Below the pieces are notes generated by a model, which was not told where the DNA came from, made no database searches, and saw nothing but the letters and a program-made list of their open reading frames with translations. Shown here piece after piece: positions 1 to 9,975 of a stretch of 64,000 nucleotides of DNA. The DNA is taken from contig OX465598.1 in the NCBI GenBank assembly GCA_950022295.1, positions 60,868,001-60,932,000 on the forward strand, given 5' to 3'. Numbering within the stretch: the first letter of the stretch is position 1; every line of letters begins with the position of its first letter. Both the position numbers and the translations under genes were made by a program. The DNA is from Bromus sterilis. Taxonomy: Eukaryota > Streptophyta > Magnoliopsida > Poales > Poaceae.

Positions 1-2
1 TC

Positions 3-197
3 CCGTGTGAGAATTCAAATACTGCTGCTTCAGAACCAAACATTCGAGACCCACCAAAGTCGAACACGAAAGGGCGTAAGAGGCAGAGGACATACAAGCA
101 CCCGTTGAATGTTGTCAAAAAAGAAACAAGAACATGCAGAAATTGTGGCTCGTAGGAGCATGATGCTCGAACATGTGATGATAGGCATAATATGTGA
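3..197 (+). pseudogene. C-terminal tail of a FAR1/FHY3-type MULE transposase
   Basis: Frame 3 reads a basic linker (NTKGRKRQRTYKHP) followed by a zinc-knuckle-like pattern, C-x2-C-x4-H-x4-C, at about 135-180. This is the usual end of FAR1-related transposases, where a basic stretch leads into a final CCHC motif. A TAG stop at 153-155 lies inside the zinc motif, between the second Cys and the His, and the frame then runs on to TGA at 195-197. The catalytic domain is left of the window. The role would be DNA-binding transposase; the copy is dead if the TAG is real. The assignment rests on this short tail only. Confidence 0.6.
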
Positions 198-478
198 GCT
201 TTGGTCGAGGATGAAAAAAAACTATAGCATTGGTGTACCCCTTATTGTAACTTTTGTTTTGACCAAATGTTCCTGCTATCTCCTTCTAAAATACACTATG
301 TGAAGACTATTGTTTCGTGTGTGTTAACAAGAATTGGGCAGTGCTATGTTGAATGACAAGAATAATAATGTGGTCAGATTGTGTGGCAATTTGTTGCAGA
401 AAATAGTAGCTTACTAAATGAACACACTTCTAGTTGTTCCAAAAAGAAAAGAAGGAAGAGAAATATGTACTAACTTAC
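198..478. other. Spacer between convergent transposase and protease pseudogenes
   Basis: About 280 bases of AT-rich sequence between the transposase stop and the last recognised protease exon. It would hold the two 3' untranslated regions. I see no further domain on either strand. Confidence 0.4.
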
Positions 479-1668
479 ATATTTGTCTGTCGCTGTTGAG
501 GTGGAACTTCCAACTTGGTGCCTTGTTGAATGGAGCACTCAACCATCTGTACACAGCGATCTTTCTCAGTTTCGGGATGTCTTCTTTGCGGATCTGAACA
601 ATGTTCTCTCCGTCCCACCTTTCGATGTACTCCAGTGCTGTAAACCCGCTGTCAACCCTGGGTTGAGCAAAAATTAAGAAGAATAAACACAATTTCTACG
701 GTGCTTAAAAAACAAAACAAGTCTGAAAAAGTGTGAACAATTGAAAAAATTTGGTTACTCACTGAAGTCCTATGTTTTGCACACCAATGATCTCCAACTT
801 GTAGTCTTCAATCTGAACCCTTGACTTGTAGTAGTATATCTTCCAAGCTTCTTTAATTTTGTTCATCAAAGTTGTTGCGTTTGCCACGTAAATGGGGTTG
901 GACTTCTGTCGTATTGAGTCCAGAGCTTCGAACCTTTGTGCTTTCAAATTGATACACACGGTGTACCAATGAATACCTTCATCAGGTCCTGATCCAAGCA
1001 GTTCGTAGAACGGCAGCACAATCTGCGTGGTTTTTTGCGAAAACAGTAATAAAATTTTATAACTGGGTTTGATGTTCTGTGGCAGGCATAAGTAAGAAAA
1101 GTTGTAACTAATAATACTGAGTCCTGCATAAGTTGCAACTAGTTTTGTGCATAAAAAAGATATGTGGGAACTACTTTGAATTTTTGTGGCAGCCATAGGT
1201 AAGTAATTGTTGCAAAAGAAGAGCTAAGTTATATTATGTGTAAGATGCGAAAAAACATTGACAAGAAAGAACTTAAATGAAGGTTGAGAAAAAACTTACT
1301 TGGTCCTGAAAACTCAAAGCAAAATCCTTCCTCCTCTCGAAAAGCTGAGTGACCATCGGCTTGTTGTGTTCTCCTCACATCAAGAACTTTGCTATCTGCG
1401 GTGGGAGTATTGTTTTCCCCTTAACATTGTTTATAGTGCTCAGATACTCTCGAAAAACAATCCTTTTGGGCGGATTAAATCTGCCAAATCTCGGATGGCT
1501 GGGAATCCATCCTTGTACTTGATGATGATGACGCTGAGGGGGGAAAACAAAAGACATGGTTATGGTATATACACAAAGTATCAGGTCGATGTGGTTAAAA
1601 AACTGTGGTTGGTTGATTTGGGGTATTGACATGGAGTTCTGAGCAGTTACCACAAAAAAGTGGAAATG

Positions 1669-1852
1669 TGTTGCCAGAAAAAAGATACAAACTGTCACTG
1701 GTTATTTTGATATGCTAGTTACCACTAAAATTTTCTACTTGACACAAAAGATTAAACTATGTTGCCAGAAAAAATACATATTGTTGCCAGTTATTTAATA
1801 TGCTACTTGCCACTAATATTTTCTACTTCCCACAAAAAGTATATTGTCTTGC
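1669..1852. repeat. Two degenerate 91-bp direct repeats in a protease intron
   Basis: Copies begin with TGTTGCCAGAAAAAA at 1669 and 1760. Each continues with a TATTT(T/A)ATATGCTA block, then TT(A/G)CCACTAA and ATTTTCTACTT. Related pieces (TGTTGCCAGGTATTTAAATA, CTTGCCACA) recur in the first intron around 3437-3480. Non-coding; function unknown. Confidence 0.6.
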
Positions 1853-3176
1853 CATGAAAAGGAGGTGGATAACATAACTTACTTTTTCACTGATGAATTT
1901 GGGAGTTGACCGTGGAACATCAGCTTCTTGTACACATCTTCCGCTTCTTCACAAACCTTCATTTCTTTGTCGTATGGTGATAACTTGAAACGGGATACCG
2001 TTTTGATCCTTCCAACGTGGGGATTCTTCTTGGGGGTTATACTCACAGCAGCGCCGCTCCTTGCTGAGCCTCCAATAGAACTCGGTATTTTTATTTTGCT
2101 CGCTTGGTTCTTTTCTACAAGCTGCTTACAGTGCTTTTCGTACCTATCGAGCTCATCGCTAGTCTGTTGGTCAATTTCCAATGCGTTGCCACTGAGAAAG
2201 TCTTCTAGTTGCTTTGACATGGGGAAATTGATATTATGGAGAGTTCCCATGGCATCTATTAATTTAAAAATCACAGCAATGTTAGCGAAAAAAAGAGTTT
2301 GGATGAGAAAATTGGAAAACCATGCCATGAGTGTTAAAAATGGAAAAAGCTATGGATTTGGCTCAAAATTGATTACCAAGAAAAGTTAAGCTGTTTTACC
2401 TCTAGGTATGGCCCATGAAATCGGTTCCGCTTCGATGGTTGTGTGATCATTGATGAATTCAACTTCTGGGAGATCTAGTGTGGAATCATCATTCAAATCA
2501 TCTTATGGAGTTGGCTGAGAAAACCCAAGATCAAAAGATGGTGGTGTGAAACACCCAGGACGGTCATCTGTTGACCGACATGGAGGAATATGGGAGCGTT
2601 CAATTAGAGCAGGTGATTTGCCCTTGTGTTCTTGGAAAATGCCTATCTTCTTGGCTGATAGAGACAACCCTGTTACCAGCTCCATTATGTGCTTCGGCAC
2701 AATGACTGGACTCCTTGGTACCTGTCCAACAAAGAAGTCTGCTATATTGTATTGTTGTGTGGTTGCCATTTGGGACAAGGCAATTGGTTCCTGAGCAGAA
2801 GATCCGGGTTCATCGTGGGTGTGCCTCTCAATGACAGGTGACAAAATAATGGCTGTGTTGCTGCTTCCTCCTTGATCTGTGTCTGTTGCACAAGCATCCG
2901 GTGAGATTGGCGTTGGGGACAAAACTATTTCCCTACAGCTGCTCGAACCATCAACACTTGTGATCCTCTTCTTGCTTATGCTCATACGCCCTCCGCTGTA
3001 ATCACATGTACCCCTGCCTTTCTTCTTGGAGGGAAATTTTGCTGCTGCTTTACTGGGTGATAAAACTTCTGCTGCTCTGGCGTCATTAGCAGTCAGGTTT
3101 CCTACAACAATCCGTGGTGGTCTCCTTGTTGCTTGCCTTTTGCCGCTAGCTTCCTTCAAATCTGCGATGCCTTTCC

Positions 3177-3660
3177 TGGTAAAAATTTTTAACAAACAAA
3201 GGAATCGTGTTTACTGTCGGGGTGTAATATACTAGATGTTGTTGCAACATCTAGTATTGTTGCAACAAAAAATATAAAAAATACTATAGTGAGTTATTTA
3301 AAAAGATGCTTTCCACAAAAAATAGTTACTGCTTGCCACATTAAAATTTTTGCCAGAAAAACCTACATACTATTTCCATTTTTGTGTAATATACTAGATG
3401 CCAGCAAACAATTATGCGCTGCTGCCATAAAAAAGCTAGAAACTGTTGCCAGGTATTTAAATATAGTACTTGCCACAAAGTAAAATTGCTAATTGCCGCA
3501 AAAAATATAAACTCAGATGTCCACATGCTGATAAAAAATAAACTTAAACTTGTGTTGCCGCATGATAATAAGAAACCCAAACAATGTGTTGCCGCGAAAA
3601 AAGAAGTGCTTACTTGCAAAAAGAAATTTTCTAACTAAGTTACTGAATTTTTATTCTCAC
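3177..3660. other. Intron of the protease pseudogene, non-coding
   Basis: Read on -, this starts with a GTGAG donor next to 3660 and ends with a TTTTACCAG acceptor next to 3177. It is AT-rich with repeated TTGCCAC and TTGCC(A/G)(G/C)AAAAA motifs and the 3231-3255 hairpin. No coding signal is seen. Confidence 0.5.
3231..3255. repeat. Perfect 11-bp inverted repeat with 3-base loop
   Basis: ACTAGATGTTG (3231-3241), loop TTG, CAACATCTAGT (3245-3255). It lies in the intron between the first and second recognised protease exons. TTGTTGCAAC elements recur just downstream. It may be a small inserted element or an intron hairpin. Confidence 0.7.
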
Positions 3661-3868
3661 CTTTTGCGTCTTGCCTCCAGTTTTCGTTCTTCTTCTTTCT
3701 TGTCACCAATATACTGCTTTAGCCTTTCTGTATGAAGTGTTAGCTTAGACTTGATAATAGTGGCCCTACATGGAAAACAAAATAAAAATTGATTAGAAAA
3801 AATAAAAAGCATTTATGAATGAGAAAAAAGATGTTAGTGTTCTCATGTGACAAAGTGTGATGTGTGGA

Positions 3869-5486
3869 TGATACGTCCCAAACGTATCTATAATTTCTGC
3901 TTGCTCCATGCATGTTTTGTGTGACTTTGCCATGTTTTGCTTGAACTTTCATACACTTTTGAGCATATTTGGACTAATCTATTAACCCAGTGCACCCAGC
4001 TGCCAGTTACTGTTTTCTGCTGTTTTGTATTTCAGGTTTTCCGGCCATTAAAAGTGCTCCAAAAAATCCGGAAAAATCAGATAAAAAATCAGCGACCCGG
4101 AAGCTTCCGGAATCACCAAGGCAGCGGAGGGGGGCCACCACAAGGACTCCAGAAGGGTCCCTGGCGCGGCCCCACCCTAGGCCGCGCTAGGGGGCCTCCT
4201 GGCTACCCTGTGGGTCCCCTCGATGCCCCCCTCCGCCTATATTTAGCCCTCGAGGTGGAAACCCCTAATAGAGATCTCTTTTCCGCGAACTCGCCTCTGT
4301 ATCGCCGCCGCCGCCGTTTCAAGATCGGGGCTGCCTGGAGAAGCTGCTCCGGCACCCTGCCGGGAGGAGGAACCCCTCCGGGAGACCATCCATAGCCATG
4401 GACGCCTCCCGTATGTGCCGTGAGTAGTCCCCCTTGGACCATGGGTCCGTGACTAGTAGCTATGTGATGTACCTCTCCCCTCTTTGTGCTTCCACTTTCG
4501 AGACCTCGTGAGCTGCCTCACATGATCGAGGCACCTTTGTAATTTTCTGCTGTTGCTATGCTGAGTTTGTTGGGATCTGATGGATTATGAGACTATGTTC
4601 AGATTTTGATGAGTAATATATTTGTTTCTTCTCTTTTATATTTTGTTCTTGAGTAAATTCTTGCATGTTCTCCGTTGCCGTATTTTACTTTGGCCAAGTG
4701 ATTTGCTGCAACTCCAAGAGGGAGCGTTATGCTTGATTGTGGGTTCAGCCCCTTGATGTCTAGCTTGAGTGACAGAAACATGAGACTAGGGGATGTGATG
4801 TTGTCACCAGGGATAAAACAACGGTGCTTGTACCCGCGGGTGCAAGGATTGTTTAATTTACGCAAAGTTCTTTTAATGCAGTTATCTGCTGCTTTGAGTT
4901 TACACTTTGGGTGGGATTCGCAAATTAATACCAGCGAGATATTCTAGATAGATATCTCAAGGTGGATGATTCGTAGTAGATGTAGTTGGATTTCGGTCTA
5001 CTTACCTTGGCGTACTGCCCATTGCTTTTGAGCCGTTCCTTTCTTTGCATCATAGTTAGCATTGCGGTGCCTTCATAATTCTGTCAATTTCCCAGCTGTG
5101 ATTTGTTTACCTCGCTAGCCTTTTATCTTCTTTTGGGAGAGAGACATCACTAGTGAAAATCACGGGACCCCGGTCCATCTTCACATTATTGTTTACACCC
5201 TCAATTTACTTTGAGTTTTTTACTTTCAGTTTCCACTATTATTATCTCCTGCGTTGATCCTTTGTAGACAGCAAGGCCAGAGGAATTGACAACTCCTCTG
5301 TACTTGTTGGGAGCAAAGTTATTTGTTTCTGTGTGCAGGTCCACGTCAACTCCCTAGCCCGAAGTAATTTCTGTCGCCGTTATCACCTACTTGTATCTCT
5401 TGGAGTCCTACTAGTTCGATAACCTTGGTATCTTCACCGAGGGAAATTTGCTGCTACGCTACATCTCACCTTCCACTTGGGGTAAC
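3869..5486 (+). repeat. Alpha 5' LTR, first part (interrupted by Beta)
   Basis: Starts TGATACGTCCCAAACGTATC. It matches the 3' LTR at 61938-63243 closely in order and detail, including the Alpha-specific TTTCCGGCCATTAAAAGTGC and GCTTCCGGAATCACCAAGG blocks. A TATA-like TATATTTA lies at 4238-4245, just after a GC-rich dyad (4171-4200). The last five bases, GTAAC (5482-5486), are the target duplicated by Beta. Confidence 0.9.
4238..4245 (+). promoter_or_regulatory. TATA-like box of Alpha 5' LTR
   Basis: TATATTTA sits about 40 bases after the GC-rich dyad and ahead of a CCGCGAACTCGCC leader, the same position as TATATAT in Beta (5859-5865). Assigned by position and motif only. Confidence 0.5.
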
Positions 5487-7112
5487 TGATACGTCCAAAA
5501 CGTATCTATAATTTCTGCTCGTTCCATGCATGTTTTGTGTGATATTGCTATGATCTAGATACACTTTCATACATTTTTGATCATATTTGGACTAACCTAT
5601 TAACTCAGTGCACCCCAGTGCCAGTTCCTGTTTTCTGTTGTTTTTTCTATTTCAGTTTTCCCCCATATAAAAAGTTCCAGTAAAATTCGGGAAAATTCAG
5701 ATAAAAAAATCAGCGTGACGGAAGCTTCGAGAAAAGCCTGGGAGGGGCCAGAGGGGGGCCAAGGGGGGGGCAGGCGGCCACCTGGCGCGGCTCCACCCCT
5801 GGCCGCGCCAGGGGGGCGCCTGGGGCCCCTGGCCCACCTCTGGCTGCCCCCTTTCGCCTATATATCCGCCGTCACGGGAAAACTCCAAAACAAGAACCCT
5901 ATTCCGCGAACTCGCCTCTGTTCCGCCGCCGCCGCGCTTCCAAGATCGGGAGCACCAGAAGACCTCTTCCTGGCACCCTGCCGGAGGAAGGATTGACCTC
6001 CGGGAGTCTCCTCTCCACCATGGATGCTCCCCGAATGTCCCGTGAGTAGTTCTTCTTGGACCATGGGTCCGTGATCAGTAGCTATGTGATGTTCTCCTCC
6101 CCTCTTTGATCTTCATTGTTTAGACCTCGTGAGCTGCCCTACATGATCGAGGCACCTTTGTAATATTTCTGCAATTGCTATGTTGAGTTTGATCGGATCT
6201 GATGGATTATGAGATTATGTTCAGATTGTGATAGAGTAATATATTTGGTATTGATCTTTTATATTTTTCTTCCTAAGTAATTCTTGCATGTTCTCCGTTC
6301 CTGTTTATTGCTTTGGCCAAGTAGTAGGTAGTGACTCCAAGAGGGAGCGTTGTGCTAGATTGTGGGTTCATGTCAACCTGATGACACGCTTGAGTGACAG
6401 AAACATGAATCTAGGGGATGTGCTGTTGCCACAAGGGGGAAAACAACGGTGCTTGTGACCGCGGTCACAAGGATTGTTTACTTTACGCAAAGTTCTTTTA
6501 TTGCAGTTGTCTGTTGCTTTGGGTTTACACTTTGGGTGGGGCTCGCACCTTAATACCAGCGAGATGTTATGGATAGATATCTCAAGGTGGATGATTAGTA
6601 GTAGATGCAGATGGATTTCGGTCTACTTATTTTGGCGTACTGCCCGTGCTTTTGAACCTCTTCCTTTCTTTTGTAGCATAGTTAGCATTGCGGTGCGTTC
6701 ATAATCCTGTCAATTGCCTTTATGTAATTTGTTTACCTCGCATAGCAGTTTTATCGTCTTTTGGGAGAGAGACATCACTAGCGAACATCACGTATCCTGG
6801 TCTATATCCTTATCATTGTTTCCAAGCTATCTTTACTTTCCTGCTTTTACCTTCTATCATTATCACTTGTGTTTTACCCTTTGTGAACAACAAGACCGGA
6901 GAGATTGACAACGTCTCTGAACTTCGTTGGGAACAAAGTTATCTGTGTTTGTGTGCAGGTCCACGTCAGTCGCGCCGCTGACACCTACTTATCATATCCG
7001 GAGTCCTACGGGAGACAAACCGTAGTATCCTCACCGAGGGAAACTCACTGCTAAACTTCATCACGCCTTCCACTTGGGGTTCACCAACGAAGGGCGGGAA
7101 GCCGCTAAGCAA
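5487..7112 (+). repeat. Beta 5' LTR
   Basis: Starts TGATACGTCCAAAACGTATC and shares its whole length with 33457-35069. It has a GC-rich dyad (5781-5790 with 5803-5812), TATATAT at 5859-5865 and a CCGCCGCCGCGC-rich leader, then AT-rich sequence to the border near 7112. Confidence 0.9.
5859..5865 (+). promoter_or_regulatory. TATA-like box of Beta 5' LTR
   Basis: TATATAT about 47 bases after the dyad. The equivalent in the 3' LTR is the CCTATATATCCC stretch near 33820. Position in the LTR fits the U3/R border. Confidence 0.5.
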
Positions 7113-7121
7113 GAGAATTTC

Positions 7122-7139
7122 TGGCGAAGTTGCCGGGGA
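7122..7139 (+). promoter_or_regulatory. Beta primer binding site, tRNA-Asp type with two changes
   Basis: TGGCGAAGTTGCCGGGGA. The complement of the plant tRNA-Asp 3' end is TGGCGCCGTTGCCGGGGA, so two bases differ (CC to AA). Alpha's site at 35120 differs by one base. It sits about 10 bases after the LTR. Confidence 0.75.
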
Positions 7140-7290
7140 CTCCGAGTGCTAAGACAGGGGAGTTGCACACTACCCTTTACCTTTGTTTTTTAGTCTTGTT
7201 AGTTTATCTTTCAGTTTTTATCTTTGTGTCTTTTATCAAAATTTACAAAAAAATATATTTATCTTGCTGTCAGTAGTCCTCCTTGTTTAG

Positions 7291-8127
7291 ATGAACATGT
7301 TAGGGCTTGGTTCTTTGCAGGAATCGAAAGTTCTCGATTTCCGTCAAAGGGATGGAGAAAATATGAAGAAGGCATGGGACAGAATTTCTGAAGCACATAA
7401 AAGAATTATGCCTTGGATATCTATAAAGATTGTGCTTAGAAATTTTTATCATGGTCTTTTTAAGTGGTGTAAACACTCTCTTGACATTATAGCTGAAGGA
7501 GATTTTCTAGAGTGTGATGAAGATAGGGATCTTGATATTTTGCATAGTCTATCTAGTTATTTTTTTTATGATCGTAGTGTTGATACTGTCATAGATAGAC
7601 TTTCCACTATTGAAAAAAGACCGGATGCTCTAGACTTGAGTAAAGTAGAGGAACTTAAGTCCAACAAGAAAGAAATGTTGGAGATAGATGATGACTGGGA
7701 GCCCTTTGTTAGGATTAGCATCTCTAACCAAAGCTTCCTTGCTCTTTGTGATATTGGATCCACAGTTTCTACTATGCCAAAAATAGTTTATGATTCTTTG
7801 AAACTGGATATGGATATATTATCATATTATCATGAACATTCTAATGGAGATATTTCAGAAATTAAAGGAAAGGTAAAAGAAGTCCAAGTTGCATTCCTTC
7901 ATAGGATTGCACCAATGGATTTCTTCATCATGGAGCCAAACCAAAGTAACATTGTGCTCGGAAGAGACTTCCTCCGTGCTATGACAGGCTTCATTGATAT
8001 TGGTAATAGGCACATACGCTTACACGGTATGGCGAAAGGTAAGTATATCTTTCCTAGTAAGAAGAAGAATGAGCTTATTGAAAATCAATTTGAGGGTTTT
8101 TATGATTCTAATCTTGGATACCCTTGA
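7291..8127 (+). CDS. Beta gag-protease, 278 codons, open
   Basis: Residues about 13-75 match the core of Alpha's gag (a KxxxFR start, AWDRI, FYHGL pattern), but the first ~125 residues of Alpha's gag and its Asn-rich linker are missing. Residues about 130-250 form a retropepsin-like domain: LCDIGS around Asp154, then the second conserved loop IVLGRDFLRA at about 221-230. The protease would mature Gag particles in the cytoplasm; Beta must borrow reverse transcriptase and integrase. There is no zinc knuckle. The ATG at 7291 is the first in the frame and follows a CTTGTTTAG stretch, so a spliced or secondary start is possible. The frame has no stop although the element is old enough to carry two nested inserts. 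Confidence 0.7.
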   Translation: MNMLGLGSLQESKVLDFRQRDGENMKKAWDRISEAHKRIMPWISIKIVLRNFYHGLFKWCKHSLDIIAEGDFLECDEDRDLDILHSLSSYFFYDRSVDTVIDRLSTIEKRPDALDLSKVEELKSNKKEMLEIDDDWEPFVRISISNQSFLALCDIGSTVSTMPKIVYDSLKLDMDILSYYHEHSNGDISEIKGKVKEVQVAFLHRIAPMDFFIMEPNQSNIVLGRDFLRAMTGFIDIGNRHIRLHGMAKGKYIFPSKKKNELIENQFEGFYDSNLGYP

Positions 8128-8255
8128 TTCTTCTTTTTGCATTATGCCTAGCTAATGGCTTTAAAGAAGCGCTTTCGGGAGGCAGCCCGCAACGAATTTA
8201 CGTTTTTATTTTTGCTTTTATTGTGTCTTGATGATTGTTACTTCTGTAGCAACAT

Positions 8256-8260
8256 CATTG
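8256..8260. repeat. Target site duplication of Epsilon, left copy
   Basis: CATTG here and at 30873-30877, directly outside the TG...CA ends of Epsilon. Beta's sequence reads on across the site, as the uninterrupted Alpha copy near 59180 shows. Confidence 0.95.
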
Positions 8261-9975
8261 TGTTGGATATGTGCCCTAGAGACAAATTAATAAATATATT
8301 TGTCACATATCCGTTTTGTTCATAATACGTTTTATACTGTGCTATAACTGTATTACTTGGAAATACTAATATAGGTGTAGTATAAAACATGGTCCGTAGT
8401 TTAACTCGGGTAAACTATCTCATTGGGCAATTGATTGATCAAGCTTTCCTGATCATGGCGACACTTAAGTCCATTGAAAATGAGGTCATATCATTAAGGG
8501 GAATGATGTGATGGACGGACACCCACCTAAAGTATTGCAATGTGATCGAGTCACATAGTTCAGCGTTGCTTTGACTTTGTAACGTATGGCTTAGTCCTTA
8601 GACCGTAATGATCATACGTAATCACGATCTATGAGGAGACTTTGATTTGTATCCCACCGCCTGACTGAAATATGCTGGCTATAACGGAGCACTTTGGGTA
8701 TTCCGAAATAGATGGTTGATGAGTATGTTAATAGATCAAAGCGGGATTTGTCAGTCCTTGTGACAGGACAGGTACTCTGGGCCCACTCGGTGATATTGCA
8801 TCAACACCTTGCAAGGACGTGACTAGGTCACAAGAGATGCAATGATCATGGACGAGAGAAGTTGTTTTGTTGTGAACGAGATGTGAACACGGTATGTGGG
8901 ATACCGACGATCAAACCTCGGACAAACAAAGTACCGCAGCACAAAGGGATTACGTCGTATCGTTAACGGTTTCCAAAAGCGATCGAAGTTCATTCGATGG
9001 AAGCGCAGGGGCTGTCAAGGATTGTAACCAGGTCCAACTGACTAGCCATTGGTCAATGAGAAGAGTCTCGACCATGTCTGCTGTTTCCCGGACCGTTAGG
9101 GTGTTACACTTAAGGGCAATCGATGCATAGGACATTTACGGGATCAATCGGTGAAATAGGAGAAATCACCGGAATAGTTCCGGAGGAGGACGGAATGGTT
9201 TCCGGACATTTTGAATAGTTCAAAATAAAGTTTAATTGTTTTAATAATGTTTTTATTATTTAATTATGTGAATTAAATATTTAAAACATATTAAATAATT
9301 AAAATAATGGAAAAAGGCTATATGGGCCTTAGAGGCCCATTAGGGGAGGAGGGGGTTCCCCCCCTTGGGCTTGGCGCCAAGGGGTGGGGCCCAACCCCCA
9401 CTTGGCCGGCGCACCCCTCCCCCCTTGGGGGTTTAGTCCCACATGGGGGAGGGAAGAGGGATCACACCCCCCCTTGGCCTTTATATAGAGGGGTAGACCC
9501 CCCTTTTTCCATACAACAATTGATCTCCTTCTTCTTCCTTCTCCTTTTCCGGAAGTGGACTCCCCTTGTTTGGAGTCTGCACCAGGATTGGAGTTCTCCA
9601 CCATAAGGCAGGCCGTCGCTCTGCCGGAGTCGGGATCCGTAGCCGTCTTCTTTCCGCTGCTCGCCTGGTTCGGAGCCCGGGAGGAACATCGATTGTACCG
9701 TACGTGTATAATCTCTTCGAGGCACTACACCTGTGGTGCTACTTCGTCGCTGGAGGTTTACCGGGAGTTATCCTCGCCGGTGGTGGTCTTCTACACGACA
9801 GGGAGGTCATAGTTCTGAGTCTACGCCAACCACGTTCGAAAGAACGTTTCCCTCTTTCGGTCTTCAAAGGGATGAACACCGATTCCCTCCGTTACCTTAC
9901 ATCGCCATAGCATAGATCTTGGGTTCGGGTACCGTAGGTGTGAAAAATTTGTGTTTTCTGCCCCGTATCCCAACA
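8261..9975 (+). repeat. Epsilon 5' LTR
   Basis: Starts TGTTGGATATG, ends CCCAACA. Near its start are the arms GGATATGTG (8265-8273) and CACATATCC (8304-8312). The middle has a G/C-homopolymer-rich block (9340-9470) followed by TATATA at 9482-9487. The small open frames in it are not supported as genes. Confidence 0.93.
9482..9487 (+). promoter_or_regulatory. TATA box of Epsilon 5' LTR
   Basis: GGCCTTTATATAGAGGGG; the 3' LTR has GGCCTATATAAGGAGGGG with TATATAAG at 30379-30386. The position in mid-LTR fits the promoter of the genomic RNA. Confidence 0.6.

Larger units (their letters stand above)
479..3765 (-). pseudogene. Ulp1-like cysteine protease (peptidase C48) pseudogene, six exons
   Basis: Exons inferred from GT/AG borders and continuous protein sense, in coding order: 3765-3661 (Lys/Glu-rich coil), 3176-2401, 2255-1883, 1533-1300, 1022-763 and 657-479. 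Exon 5 has the C48 hallmark HW (codons at 966-971) and, further on, the acidic residue of ALDS (918-920). Exon 6 has the last conserved block, D-x-G-F...YIERWDG, where the catalytic Cys codon (648-650) is AGC, Ser. In Ulp1/SENP proteases the triad His-Asp-Cys cuts SUMO-like conjugates; with Ser here, activity is doubtful. Further damage: TAA in exon 2 (2503-2505) and TGA in exon 4, in the block before QLFERRKDF. The first exons are missing because Alpha inserted at 3869. Exon limits are by eye. Confidence 0.65.
1..3868. mobile_element. Remnant of a Mutator-like (MULE) DNA transposon with FAR1-type transposase tail and Ulp1-like protease
   Basis: The segment left of the first LTR carries two convergent decayed genes: the C-terminal tail of a FAR1/MULE-type transposase on + (3-197) and a multi-exon C48-type protease on - (479-3765). 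Ulp1-like proteases carried by Mutator-like elements are known in plants (Kaonashi-type MULEs), so the pairing suggests one transposon rather than two host genes. The left end lies outside the window. The right part is interrupted by the Alpha LTR at 3869, so any further upstream exons of the protease lie beyond the window. No terminal inverted repeat is visible. The assignment as a single element is inference. Confidence 0.55.

Noticed and set aside
1300..1629. Plus-strand 109-codon frame across the protease exon
   Set aside because: The minus strand carries the protease sense (QLFERRKDF, GT/AG borders); the plus frame is its shadow.
4203..4442. A 79-codon minus-strand frame in the Alpha LTR, also near 62273-62512
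   Set aside because: LTR promoter/leader region; conservation is explained by the LTR pair.
8894..9130. A 78-codon frame with the same protein in both Epsilon LTR copies (also 29793-30029)
   Set aside because: Identity follows from young duplicated LTR sequence; no domain, and an antisense frame covers it equally.
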